Source of the DNA: Pilimelia anulata
GTDB taxonomy: Bacteria; Actinomycetota; Actinomycetes; Mycobacteriales; Micromonosporaceae
Reading direction: 5' to 3'
Assembly: GCF_014647895.1 (NCBI RefSeq)
Contig: NZ_BMQB01000005.1
Location: 124,001 to 188,000 of the forward strand
Length of the DNA: 64,000 nt
The notes beneath the pieces are model-generated. The model had not been told where the DNA came from, ran no database searches, and was given only the letters and a program-made list of their open reading frames with translations. Position numbers and translations under genes: made by a program. This document shows positions 15,477-23,073 of this stretch, piece by piece. Each line of letters starts with the position of its first letter. The stretch's first letter is position 1.

Positions 15477-17032
15477 TCCCGTTCCTGCGCCACACCTGGC
15501 GCCAGCTCACCAGCATGCGGACGGCGCTGATCCTGCTGTTCCTGCTCGCCCTCGCGGCCGTGCCGGGCTCGCTGCTGCCGCAGAAGAGCGTCAAGATCGA
15601 GGACGTCGAGGGGTTCGCCCGGCGGAACCCCGACGCCGCCCGCTGGCTGGACCGGGTGTGGGGGTTCGAGGTGTTCACCTCGCCCTGGTTCGCCGCGATC
15701 TACCTGCTGCTGTTCGCCTCGCTGGTCGGCTGCATCCTGCCCCGGGCCGCCGAGCACTGGCGGGCGCTGCGGGCGGCGCCGCCGGCCGTGCCCCGGCACC
15801 TGGACCGGCTGGCCGCGCACGCCGCGCCGGCCGACGTGCCCGGCGCGCCCGCGGACGTCGCCGACCGGCTGCGCCGGGCGCTGCGCCGCGGCCGGTGGCG
15901 GGTCGCCGTGCGGCCCGGCGACGACGGGTCGGTCGGGGTCAGCGCGGAGAAGGGGTACCTGAAGGAGACCGGGAACCTGCTGTTCCACACCGCGCTGATC
16001 GCGGTGCTGGCCGGCGTGGCCGTCGGCTCCTGGTACGGCTGGCACGGCAACCGGCTGCTCGTCGTCGGCCCGGACCACGCCTTCTGCGACACCGTGCAGC
16101 AGTACGACGAGTTCGCCCGCGGCCCGCGCGTCGACCCGGCGGCGCTGCCGCCGTTCTGCGTCGAGCTGACCGGCTTCACCGCGCGGTACCACGACACCGG
16201 GCTGCCGGCGACGTTCCGGGCGACGCTCGCGGTCGACGGCGACGGCGGGCCGCGCCGGGAGGAGCGGGTGGCGGTCAACGACCCGCTGCGGCTGCGCGGC
16301 GCGAACGTCTACCTGCTCGGCCACGGCTTCGCCCCGGTCCTGCGGTACACCGACCGGTACGGCCGGGCGCAGACCACCGCGGCGCCGTTCCTGCCGATCG
16401 ACGACAACTCCACCGGCGAGGGCGCGGCCAAGTTCCCGGACGCCAACGTCGACCCGCGCACCGGCGCCCGGGACCCGCGGTTGCAGGTGGCGTTCGAGGG
16501 GCTGTTCCTGCCGACGGTGCCCGAGCAGCCGCCGTTCGTCCGGTCGGCGTTCCCGGAGGAGCGGGCGCCGGGCGTGATGCTGTGGGCGTACCGGGGCAAT
16601 CTCGGCGAGGACGCGGGCATCCCGGGCTCGGTGTACCGGCTGGACAAGAAGGTCGTCGCCAACGGCGGCCTCAAGCAGGTCGGCGAGCCGAAGCTGCTGC
16701 GCCGCGGCGAGGCGTGGACGCTGGACGACGGCAGCCGGGTCGAGTTCCTCGGCAGCCGGCGCTGGGTGACCGTCTCCGTCCGGCACGACCCCGGCCAGGT
16801 CCCGGTGCTGGTCGGCGTCGGGGTGGTCCTGGTCGGGCTGATGGGCTCGCTGTTCGGCCGGCGGCGCCGGGTGTTCCTGCGGGTCACGCCGGGCGCGGGC
16901 GGCAGCCGGGTCGAGGCCGGCGGGCTGCCCCGCACCGACTACCCTGGCTTCGCCGACGAGTTCGCACAGGTGGTTGCCGGCGCCGTCGGGTCACCGGACC
17001 CGGGGCGGGGCGGCCGGGGAGGGGCCGACTGA
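15473..17032 (+). CDS. resB: Cytochrome c synthase subunit ResB
   Basis: A 519-residue System II cytochrome c maturation protein. Three N-terminal membrane helices (RTALILLFLLALAAVPGSLL, IYLLLFASLVGCILPRA, LLFHTALIAVLAGVAVGSWY) precede a large extracytoplasmic domain (about residues 190-440), and a last helix (VPVLVGVGVVLVGLMGSLF) carries the chain back. The motif KGYLKETGNLLFH and the SLLPQ stretch are typical of ResB/Ccs1. With CcsA/CcsB it ferries haem outwards and attaches it to apocytochrome CXXCH sites. The GTG start overlaps the ccdA stop, and the stop overlaps the ccsB start. Confidence 0.93.
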   Translation: MIPFLRHTWRQLTSMRTALILLFLLALAAVPGSLLPQKSVKIEDVEGFARRNPDAARWLDRVWGFEVFTSPWFAAIYLLLFASLVGCILPRAAEHWRALRAAPPAVPRHLDRLAAHAAPADVPGAPADVADRLRRALRRGRWRVAVRPGDDGSVGVSAEKGYLKETGNLLFHTALIAVLAGVAVGSWYGWHGNRLLVVGPDHAFCDTVQQYDEFARGPRVDPAALPPFCVELTGFTARYHDTGLPATFRATLAVDGDGGPRREERVAVNDPLRLRGANVYLLGHGFAPVLRYTDRYGRAQTTAAPFLPIDDNSTGEGAAKFPDANVDPRTGARDPRLQVAFEGLFLPTVPEQPPFVRSAFPEERAPGVMLWAYRGNLGEDAGIPGSVYRLDKKVVANGGLKQVGEPKLLRRGEAWTLDDGSRVEFLGSRRWVTVSVRHDPGQVPVLVGVGVVLVGLMGSLFGRRRRVFLRVTPGAGGSRVEAGGLPRTDYPGFADEFAQVVAGAVGSPDPGRGGRGGAD

Positions 17033-18027
17033 TGGCCGAACTGTCCGACCAACTGCTCGTGGCGACGATCCTCGCGTACCTGGCCGCGATGATCGCGCAC
17101 GCGACCGAGTACGCGTTCGGCCACCGCAGCGCCGTCGGCCGGGCCGCCAACCGGGCGGCCGCCCCGGCCCCCGCCCCGAGCGCGACGGCCGGCGGCGGCG
17201 CCGCGACCGCCGTCCTCGAAGCGCCGCCGGCGCCGCCCGCCGAACGGCGCGGCCTCCCGCCGGCCCGGGCCGAGAAGTGGGCCGGGCACGCCGCGGTGCT
17301 GCTGACCGTCGGCGCGGTGCTCGCCCACGCCGGCGTGCTGGTCACCCGCGGCCTGGCCGCCGGCCGGCTGCCCTGGGGCAACATGTACGAGTTCGCGGTC
17401 GCCACCACGCTCGTCGGCGCGGTCTGCTGGCTGGTCGCGCTGGCCCGCCGCCCCGGCCTGCGGCACCTGGGCCTGTTCGTCGCGCTGGCCAACGTGCTGC
17501 TGCTCGGCGCCGCCGGGATGGCCGCGTACACCGCGGTGAAGCCGCTGGTCCCGGCGTTGCAGTCGGCCTGGTACGTGGTGCACGTCTCGACGATCATCGT
17601 CGCCTCCGGGCTGCTCATGCTGGGCGTGGTGCCGGCGGCGATGTACCTGATCCGCGACGGGTACGAGAAGGGCCGGTACCGGTTCCCGTACTCGCTCGGG
17701 CCGCGGCTGCCGCGCGCGGCGGACCTGGAGCGGCTGACCTTCCGGCTGCACGCGTTCGCGTTCCCGATCTGGACGTTCGCCGTCGCCGCCGGGGCGATCT
17801 GGGCCGAGTCGGCCTGGGGCCGGTACTGGGGCTGGGACCCGAAGGAGACCTGGGCGTTCATCTCCTGGGTCGTGTACGCCGGGTACCTGCACGCCCGGGC
17901 CACCCCGTACGTCCGCCGCCGCACCGCCACCTGGATCGCCGTCCTGGGCTTCGCGACGATGCTGATGAACCTGTACGGCGTCAACCTCTTCTTCTCCGGC
18001 CTCCACTCCTACGCCGACGCGGGCTGA
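17032..18027 (+). CDS. ccsB: Cytochrome c synthase subunit CcsA/CcsB (ResC)
   Basis: A 331-residue membrane protein with the haem-handling WWD-type motif WGRYWGWDPKETWAFISWVVY and conserved histidines in the surrounding helices (LHAFAFPIW, GLHSY). An N-terminal helix is followed by an Ala/Pro-rich linker (about residues 42-75) before the core helices. It completes the System II haem lyase with ResB. The ATG overlaps the resB stop by one base. It is the last gene of the hemL operon; the next gene begins after 34 nt with its own ribosome-binding site. Confidence 0.93.
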   Translation: MAELSDQLLVATILAYLAAMIAHATEYAFGHRSAVGRAANRAAAPAPAPSATAGGGAATAVLEAPPAPPAERRGLPPARAEKWAGHAAVLLTVGAVLAHAGVLVTRGLAAGRLPWGNMYEFAVATTLVGAVCWLVALARRPGLRHLGLFVALANVLLLGAAGMAAYTAVKPLVPALQSAWYVVHVSTIIVASGLLMLGVVPAAMYLIRDGYEKGRYRFPYSLGPRLPRAADLERLTFRLHAFAFPIWTFAVAAGAIWAESAWGRYWGWDPKETWAFISWVVYAGYLHARATPYVRRRTATWIAVLGFATMLMNLYGVNLFFSGLHSYADAG

Positions 18028-18061
18028 CCCGCCCGCACCCGGAGCGCCGGAGGGGAGGGCC

Positions 18062-18568
18062 GTGCAACCGGCCGACGAAGAGCGGTTCCGGGAGTTCGTG
18101 GCGGCCCGGTCGGGGGCCCTGCTGCGCAGCGCGTACCTGCTCGTCGGCGACCGCGGCCGGGCCGAGGACCTGGTGCAGACGGCACTGGTGAAGACGTACG
18201 CCGCCGGGCCGCGCTCGCGCGACACCGGCGCGCTCGAAGCGCAGGTGCGCCGGACGATGGTCACGACGGCGACGTCGTGGTGGCGCGGCCGCCGGTACCG
18301 GGAGCAGCCCGTCCCGGACGCACCCGCCGCGGTCGTCCCGGACGCCGTGGAGGCCGTGGCCGAGCGGGACGCGCTCTGGCGGGAGCTGCTGCGCCTGCCG
18401 GTCAAGCAGCGGGCCGTCCTGGTCCTGCGCTACTACGAGGGGCTGACCGAGGCGGAGATCGCCGACGTCCTCCAGGTCTCCCGCGGCACCGTCAAGAGCC
18501 ACGCCTCGCGCGCCATCGCCGCGCTGCGCGCGAAGCTGACCGAGCCCTGTCCGGAGGTGGCGGCGTGA
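18062..18568 (+). CDS. SigE-family RNA polymerase sigma factor
   Basis: A 168-residue group 4 sigma factor with region 2 (FREFVAARSGALLRSAYLLVGDRGRAEDLVQTAL) and region 4 (LPVKQRAVLVLRYYEGLTEAEIADVL then SRGTVKSHASRAIAAL). The arrangement and size fit the SigE-like family that is expanded in Streptomyces and Micromonosporaceae. GTG 18062 is preceded by GGAGGGGAGGG. Its stop overlaps the start of a membrane protein gene that may hold a regulatory partner. The regulon cannot be read here. Confidence 0.9.
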   Translation: MQPADEERFREFVAARSGALLRSAYLLVGDRGRAEDLVQTALVKTYAAGPRSRDTGALEAQVRRTMVTTATSWWRGRRYREQPVPDAPAAVVPDAVEAVAERDALWRELLRLPVKQRAVLVLRYYEGLTEAEIADVLQVSRGTVKSHASRAIAALRAKLTEPCPEVAA

Positions 18569-19704
18569 ACGACGAGCGGGGGATCGGCGTCGACGTGGCG
18601 GGCACGCTGGCCCGGCGCGCCGCGGCCTGGCCGGGCCCGGTGGTGCTGTCCGCGGACCGCGTGATCGCCGCCGGCCGCAAGCTGGCCGTGCGCCGCCGGG
18701 CGGCCGCCGCGGCGGCCGGCGTCGCCGCGCTGGGCGTCGCCGCGGCCGGCGTCGGCGTGGTCGCGCACGAGCTGCGCGGCGCGGGCGGCACCGCGCCGGT
18801 GCGGCTGGACGTGGTCCGCGGCGGCGCGATCGAGCCGGCCGGCGGGCCGCCGGTGCCGCTGCCGGCCGGCGCGGCGGTGCGCGCGCTGACCCGGCTGCCG
18901 GCCGGCGGCTGGCTGGTGCGGTACCGGCCGGACGGCGCCGGCGCCGACGAGCTGGCCCGGCTGTCCGCGGCGGGCACCCTGACCGCGCTCGGCGCGGTGC
19001 GCGACGCCCGGGCCAGCGCCGACGGCGCGCACGTGGCCCTGCTCGGCCCGGCCGGCCCGGTCCGGGTGCTGCGGCTGAGCGACCTCGCGCCGGTGGCGAA
19101 CCTGGTCGTCCGGCCCGCGCCGGCCGCGCCGGTGGAGCTGGCCCGGTTCGCCGGCGACTGGCTCGCCCTGCGCAGCCCGGCCGGCGGCGGCGCGGTCGCC
19201 GTCCGGCTGTGGAACTACCGGACCGGCGTGGTCCGCGACGGCGGCGCGAGCGCCGCGTTCGACCTGGCCGCCGGCTGGATCGCCCGCCGGATCGACGGCC
19301 CGGCGTGGCCGGCGGACGGCGCCTGCCTCCAGGTCGTCCCGGTGGCGGCCGTCGAGCCCGGCTCGGGCCTGTGCCATCCGCGGCTGCGGGTCGCGGGGGC
19401 GCCGCTGCGGCTGTCCCCGGACGCCCGCTGGCTGACCGCGCCGGCGGCGGACGACGCGGGGGCGGGGCCGCCCGGGCCGGTGCTGCTGCGGGTGGCGGAC
19501 GTGCGGGCGGGGCGGTGGCAGCCGGTGGCGGCGCTGTCGGCGGGGGACGAGGTGGTGCAGTGGGTGGACGCGGAGCGGTACCTGGTGCGGCGGGCGGCGG
19601 GGCGGTACGTGGTGTGTGACGCGGCGGCGGCCTGCCGCCCGCTGGCGACCCCGGATTCCGGCTCCCCCGTCATCGCCGCCGCCCCCGGCCTGGGCGACCT
19701 GTAG
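18565..19704 (+). CDS. Membrane-anchored protein coupled to the sigma factor
   Basis: A 379-residue protein translationally coupled (GTGA) to the sigma factor. A cytoplasmic N terminus of about 45 residues is followed by one membrane helix (AAAAAGVAALGVAAAGVGVVA) and a large outer domain rich in short beta strands with repeated patterns such as LSAAGTLTALGAV, LRLSDLAPVANLVV and VRLWNYRTGVV, consistent with a beta-propeller. In SigE-family loci the second gene is often a putative sensor or anti-sigma factor. No zinc-binding anti-sigma motif (HxxxCxxC) is visible, so the anti-sigma role is only an inference from context. Confidence 0.7.
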   Translation: MNDERGIGVDVAGTLARRAAAWPGPVVLSADRVIAAGRKLAVRRRAAAAAAGVAALGVAAAGVGVVAHELRGAGGTAPVRLDVVRGGAIEPAGGPPVPLPAGAAVRALTRLPAGGWLVRYRPDGAGADELARLSAAGTLTALGAVRDARASADGAHVALLGPAGPVRVLRLSDLAPVANLVVRPAPAAPVELARFAGDWLALRSPAGGGAVAVRLWNYRTGVVRDGGASAAFDLAAGWIARRIDGPAWPADGACLQVVPVAAVEPGSGLCHPRLRVAGAPLRLSPDARWLTAPAADDAGAGPPGPVLLRVADVRAGRWQPVAALSAGDEVVQWVDAERYLVRRAAGRYVVCDAAAACRPLATPDSGSPVIAAAPGLGDL

Positions 19705-19780
19705 CGACCGGTCCGGGCTGGCACTGCCGCTGCGACGGGGTCGGGGTCGGGTGGGTGCGTCGGTGCGGGAGGATGGGTGG

Positions 19781-21250
19781 ATGGCCCGTGGTTTCCCGTA
19801 CGCCGACCTGCCCGAGTTCCTCCGCGCCCTGGACACCGCCGGCGAGCTGCACCGGGTCCGCGTCCCCGTCGACCCCACGCTGGAGATCAGCGAGGTCGTC
19901 ACCCGGACCGTCCGCGCCGGCGGCCCCGCGCTGCTGTTCGAGAAGCCGACCCGGGGCGACATGCCGGTGGCGATCAACCTGTTCGGTACCGAGCGGCGGA
20001 TGGCGCTGGCGCTGGGCGTGGACTCGCTCGACGAGGTCGGCGACCGGATCGGGGCGCTGGTCAAGCCGGAGCTGCCGGTCGGCTGGTCCGGCATCCGCGA
20101 GGGGCTGGGCAAGGTCCTGCAACTCAAGGCGGTGCCGCCGCGCAAGGTGAAGGGGGCGGCCTGCCAGGAGGTCGTCTACCGCGGCGGCGACGTCGACCTG
20201 GACCGGCTGCCCGGCCTGCAGGTGTGGCCCGGCGACGGCGGGATCTTCCACAACTTCGGCCTGACCCACACCAAGCACCCCGAGACCGGCAAGCGCAACC
20301 TGGGCCTGTACCGGCTCCAGCAGCACTCCCGGAACACCCTCGGCATGCACTGGCAGATCCACAAGGACTCGACCGCGCACCACGCCGTCGCCGAGCGGCT
20401 GGGGCAGCGGCTGCCGGTGGCGGTGGCGTTCGGCGCCGACCCGGTGGTGACGTACGCGGCGACGGCGCCGCTGCCCAGCGACATCGACGAGTACCTGTTC
20501 GCCGGCTTCCTGCGCGGCGAGCGGGTGGAGATGGTCGACTGCCTGACCGTGCCGCTGCAGGTGCCGGCGTCGGCGCAGGTCGTGCTGGAGGGGTACCTGG
20601 AGCCGGGCGAGCGGCTGCCCGAGGGCCCGTTCGGCGACCACACCGGCTTCTACACCCCGGTGGAGCCGTTCCCGGTCCTGCACGTCGAGGCGATGACCAC
20701 CCGCAAGCGGCCGATCTACCACTCGATCGTCACCTCGCAGCCGCCGCAGGAGGACCACGGGCTCGGCAAGGCCACCGAGCGGATCTTCCTGCCGCTGCTC
20801 AAGCTGCTGATCCCGGACATCGTCGACTACGACCTGCCGGCGGCCGGGGTGTTCCACAACTGCGTGATCGTGTCGATCCGCAAGCGGTACCCGAAGCACG
20901 CGCAGAAGGTGATGAACGCGATCTGGGGCGCGCACCTGCTGTCGCTGTCCAAGCTGATCGTGGTCGTCGACGAGGACTGCGACGTGCACGACTACGCCGA
21001 GGTGGCGTTCCGCGCGTTCGGCAACGTGGACTACGCCCGCGACCTGCTGCTCACCGAGGGTCCGGTGGACCACCTGGACCACGCCTCGTACCAGCAGTTC
21101 TGGGGCGGCAAGGCCGGCGTGGACGCGACCCGCAAGCTGCCCACCGAGGGGTACGGCCGGGGCTGGCCGGAGCCGATGGCGATGGCGCCGGAGGTGGCGG
21201 CGCTGGTGGACAAGCGCTGGCGCGAGTACGGCATCCCGGACCGCCGTTGA
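19781..21250 (+). CDS. UbiD-family decarboxylase, probably menaquinone pathway
   Basis: A 489-residue prenylated-FMN-dependent decarboxylase. The UbiD pattern is visible in IFHNFGLTHTKHPETGKRNLGLYRLQ and in the catalytic-site region LPEGPFGDHTGFYTP (E-x-P-x-G-D/E) with downstream SIVTSQPPQEDHGLGKATER. Linked genes for a UbiX-like flavin prenyltransferase (25511) and a UbiA-like prenyltransferase (22144) suggest it decarboxylates the 1,4-dihydroxy-6-naphthoate derivative after prenylation in the futalosine route. Substrate assignment is from context, since UbiD enzymes also act on other aromatic acids. ATG 19781 is preceded by GGGAGGATGG. Confidence 0.85.
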   Translation: MARGFPYADLPEFLRALDTAGELHRVRVPVDPTLEISEVVTRTVRAGGPALLFEKPTRGDMPVAINLFGTERRMALALGVDSLDEVGDRIGALVKPELPVGWSGIREGLGKVLQLKAVPPRKVKGAACQEVVYRGGDVDLDRLPGLQVWPGDGGIFHNFGLTHTKHPETGKRNLGLYRLQQHSRNTLGMHWQIHKDSTAHHAVAERLGQRLPVAVAFGADPVVTYAATAPLPSDIDEYLFAGFLRGERVEMVDCLTVPLQVPASAQVVLEGYLEPGERLPEGPFGDHTGFYTPVEPFPVLHVEAMTTRKRPIYHSIVTSQPPQEDHGLGKATERIFLPLLKLLIPDIVDYDLPAAGVFHNCVIVSIRKRYPKHAQKVMNAIWGAHLLSLSKLIVVVDEDCDVHDYAEVAFRAFGNVDYARDLLLTEGPVDHLDHASYQQFWGGKAGVDATRKLPTEGYGRGWPEPMAMAPEVAALVDKRWREYGIPDRR

Positions 21251-21293
21251 CCGCCCCGGCGCACCCGCGCGACCCGAGCCCGCCGGCCCGCCG

Positions 21294-22088
21294 GTGACGG
21301 CCGCCCCGCCCGACTGGACGGCAGAGGTGCTGGCGCTGGTCGACGCCGACCGGCGGGCCGCCGGCCGGGCGGACGGGCCGGTCGTGCGCGAGGTCGACGC
21401 CGCCGGGGACTGCCGGATCACGTACGCCGCCGTACCGGCCGCCGGGCTGCCCGCCCTGATCGCGGCCGAGGCGCGGCGGGCGGACGCGGGCGGGTACGCG
21501 CTGGAGTGGAAGGCGTACGGCCACGACCCGGTCGAGCCGGGGCCGGCGCTGCTGGCGGCCGGCTTCGCGGCGGGGGAGCCGGAGCGGCTGCTGGCGCTGC
21601 CGCTGACCCCGGCGGCGCCGGCCGCCTTCCCGACGGCCGGCCACGACCCGCACCGCCTCACCCTCCCGCCCGACCCCGCACCGCCCGCGCCCGCCGCCGG
21701 GCTCGCGGAGGTCGTGGCGGTGGCCGTCGCCGTCGGGCGGGCCGACGCCCGGGCCGAGGCCGAGCGGCTCGCCGCGCTGCTGCGCGCCGACCCCGCCGCC
21801 CTCAGCGTCTGGGTCGACCGGGTCGGCGGCGCGCCCGCCGCGAGCGCCCGGGCGCACTACCCGCCCGGCTCGGCGCTGGTCGAGCTGGCCGGCGGCCGGA
21901 CCGTGCCGGCGTACCGGCGGCGGGGCTGCTTCACCGCCCTTGTCGGGGCGCGGCTGGCCGAGGCGCTGGCGCGCGGCCGGCGGTACGCCGTGGTGGACGC
22001 GCTGCCGACGTCCGCGCCGACGCTGCTGCGCCGCGGGTTCCGCGAGGTCGGCGGCACCCGCCCGTACACCTACACCCCGGCCCGCTGA
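21294..22088 (+). CDS. GNAT-like acetyltransferase
   Basis: A 264-residue protein whose C-terminal part shows the GNAT fold: a strand ending in VELAGGRTVPAYRRRGCFTALVGARLAEALARG, where RRRGCFTAL stands for the acetyl-CoA pyrophosphate loop (R/Q-x-x-G-x-G/A), then YAVVDALPTSAPTLLRRGFREVGGTRPYTY. The N-terminal half is Ala/Pro-rich and resembles a degenerate second GNAT domain. The GTG start is 43 nt after the UbiD stop. Its place between two menaquinone genes suggests shared transcription but not necessarily a shared function; the acceptor is unknown. Confidence 0.7.
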   Translation: MTAAPPDWTAEVLALVDADRRAAGRADGPVVREVDAAGDCRITYAAVPAAGLPALIAAEARRADAGGYALEWKAYGHDPVEPGPALLAAGFAAGEPERLLALPLTPAAPAAFPTAGHDPHRLTLPPDPAPPAPAAGLAEVVAVAVAVGRADARAEAERLAALLRADPAALSVWVDRVGGAPAASARAHYPPGSALVELAGGRTVPAYRRRGCFTALVGARLAEALARGRRYAVVDALPTSAPTLLRRGFREVGGTRPYTYTPAR

Positions 22089-22143
22089 GCGCCCGCGGTA
22101 CCCCGTCCGGGCGCGGCGGGTCCCGCACGGAAGACTGAGGGGC

Positions 22144-23004
22144 GTGACAGCGGTGAGGGCGTTCCTGCGTTTGGTGGCGATCGAGCACTCGGTGTTCGCG
22201 CTGCCGTTCGCGTACCTGGCGGCGGTGACGGCCATGCGGCCCGGGGTCGACTGGGGGGTGCTCGCCCTGGTCACGCTGGCGATGGTGGGCGGCCGGACGT
22301 TCGCGATGGCGGCGAACCGGATCATCGACCGGCACATCGACGCCCGCAACCCGCGCACGGCCGGGCGGGAGCTGGTGACCGGCGCGGTGAGCGTCCGGAC
22401 GGCGTGGCTCGGCGCCGGGGCGTCGCTGCTCGTCCTGCTCGGCGCGGCCGCCGCGCTGAACCCGCTCTGCCTGGTGCTGGCCCCGCTGGCGGTGGCGCCG
22501 CTGGTCGTCTACCCGTACGGCAAGCGGTTCACCGACTGGCCGCACGCCATTCTCGCGCTGGCCCAGCTCGTCGCGCCGGTCGGCGCGTGGCTGGCGGTGA
22601 CCGGTACGTTCGCCGGCTCCGGCCCGGCCTGGGTGCTCGGGCTCGCGGTGGCGCTGTGGATCGGCGGCTTCGACCTCATCTACGCCTGCCAGGACGCCGA
22701 GGTGGACCGGCGGATCGGCGTGCGCAGCGTCCCGGCGCGGTACGGCGTCCGGTTCGCGCTGGTCGCGTCCGCGGTGGCGCACGTGGTGACGTTCGCGCTG
22801 TTCGTCTGGTTCGGCGCGCTGGCCGGGCTGGGCTGGCTGTGGTGGATCGGGCTGGCGCTGGCGGGGGCGGCGTTCGCGTACCAGCACGTGGTCGTCACCC
22901 CGACCGACCTGTCCCGGGTGAACCGGGCCTTCTTCACCGCCAACGGCTTCGTAGCTATTGCCCTTTTTGTCTTCGCCCTCGCGGACATCCTCCTGCGCGG
23001 CTGA
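22144..23004 (+). CDS. mqnP: UbiA-like prenyltransferase, menaquinone (MqnP type)
   Basis: A 286-residue membrane prenyltransferase with eight or nine hydrophobic segments. The first aspartate-rich motif is NRIIDRHIDARNPRT and the second DLIYACQDAEVD, both binding the prenyl diphosphate through Mg2+. The proteins of the futalosine pathway that prenylate 1,4-dihydroxy-6-naphthoate have this size and the N-terminal IEHSVFALPFAYLA. GTG 22144 lies 7 nt after AAGACT. The nearby UbiD and UbiX genes support the menaquinone role. Confidence 0.88.
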   Translation: MTAVRAFLRLVAIEHSVFALPFAYLAAVTAMRPGVDWGVLALVTLAMVGGRTFAMAANRIIDRHIDARNPRTAGRELVTGAVSVRTAWLGAGASLLVLLGAAAALNPLCLVLAPLAVAPLVVYPYGKRFTDWPHAILALAQLVAPVGAWLAVTGTFAGSGPAWVLGLAVALWIGGFDLIYACQDAEVDRRIGVRSVPARYGVRFALVASAVAHVVTFALFVWFGALAGLGWLWWIGLALAGAAFAYQHVVVTPTDLSRVNRAFFTANGFVAIALFVFALADILLRG

Positions 23005-23073
23005 CTCAGCCCCCTCAGGGATCCACCGCTCCGCGCCGATCCCGTCCCCCGGCACGACCGGAGGGAGCGGGCG

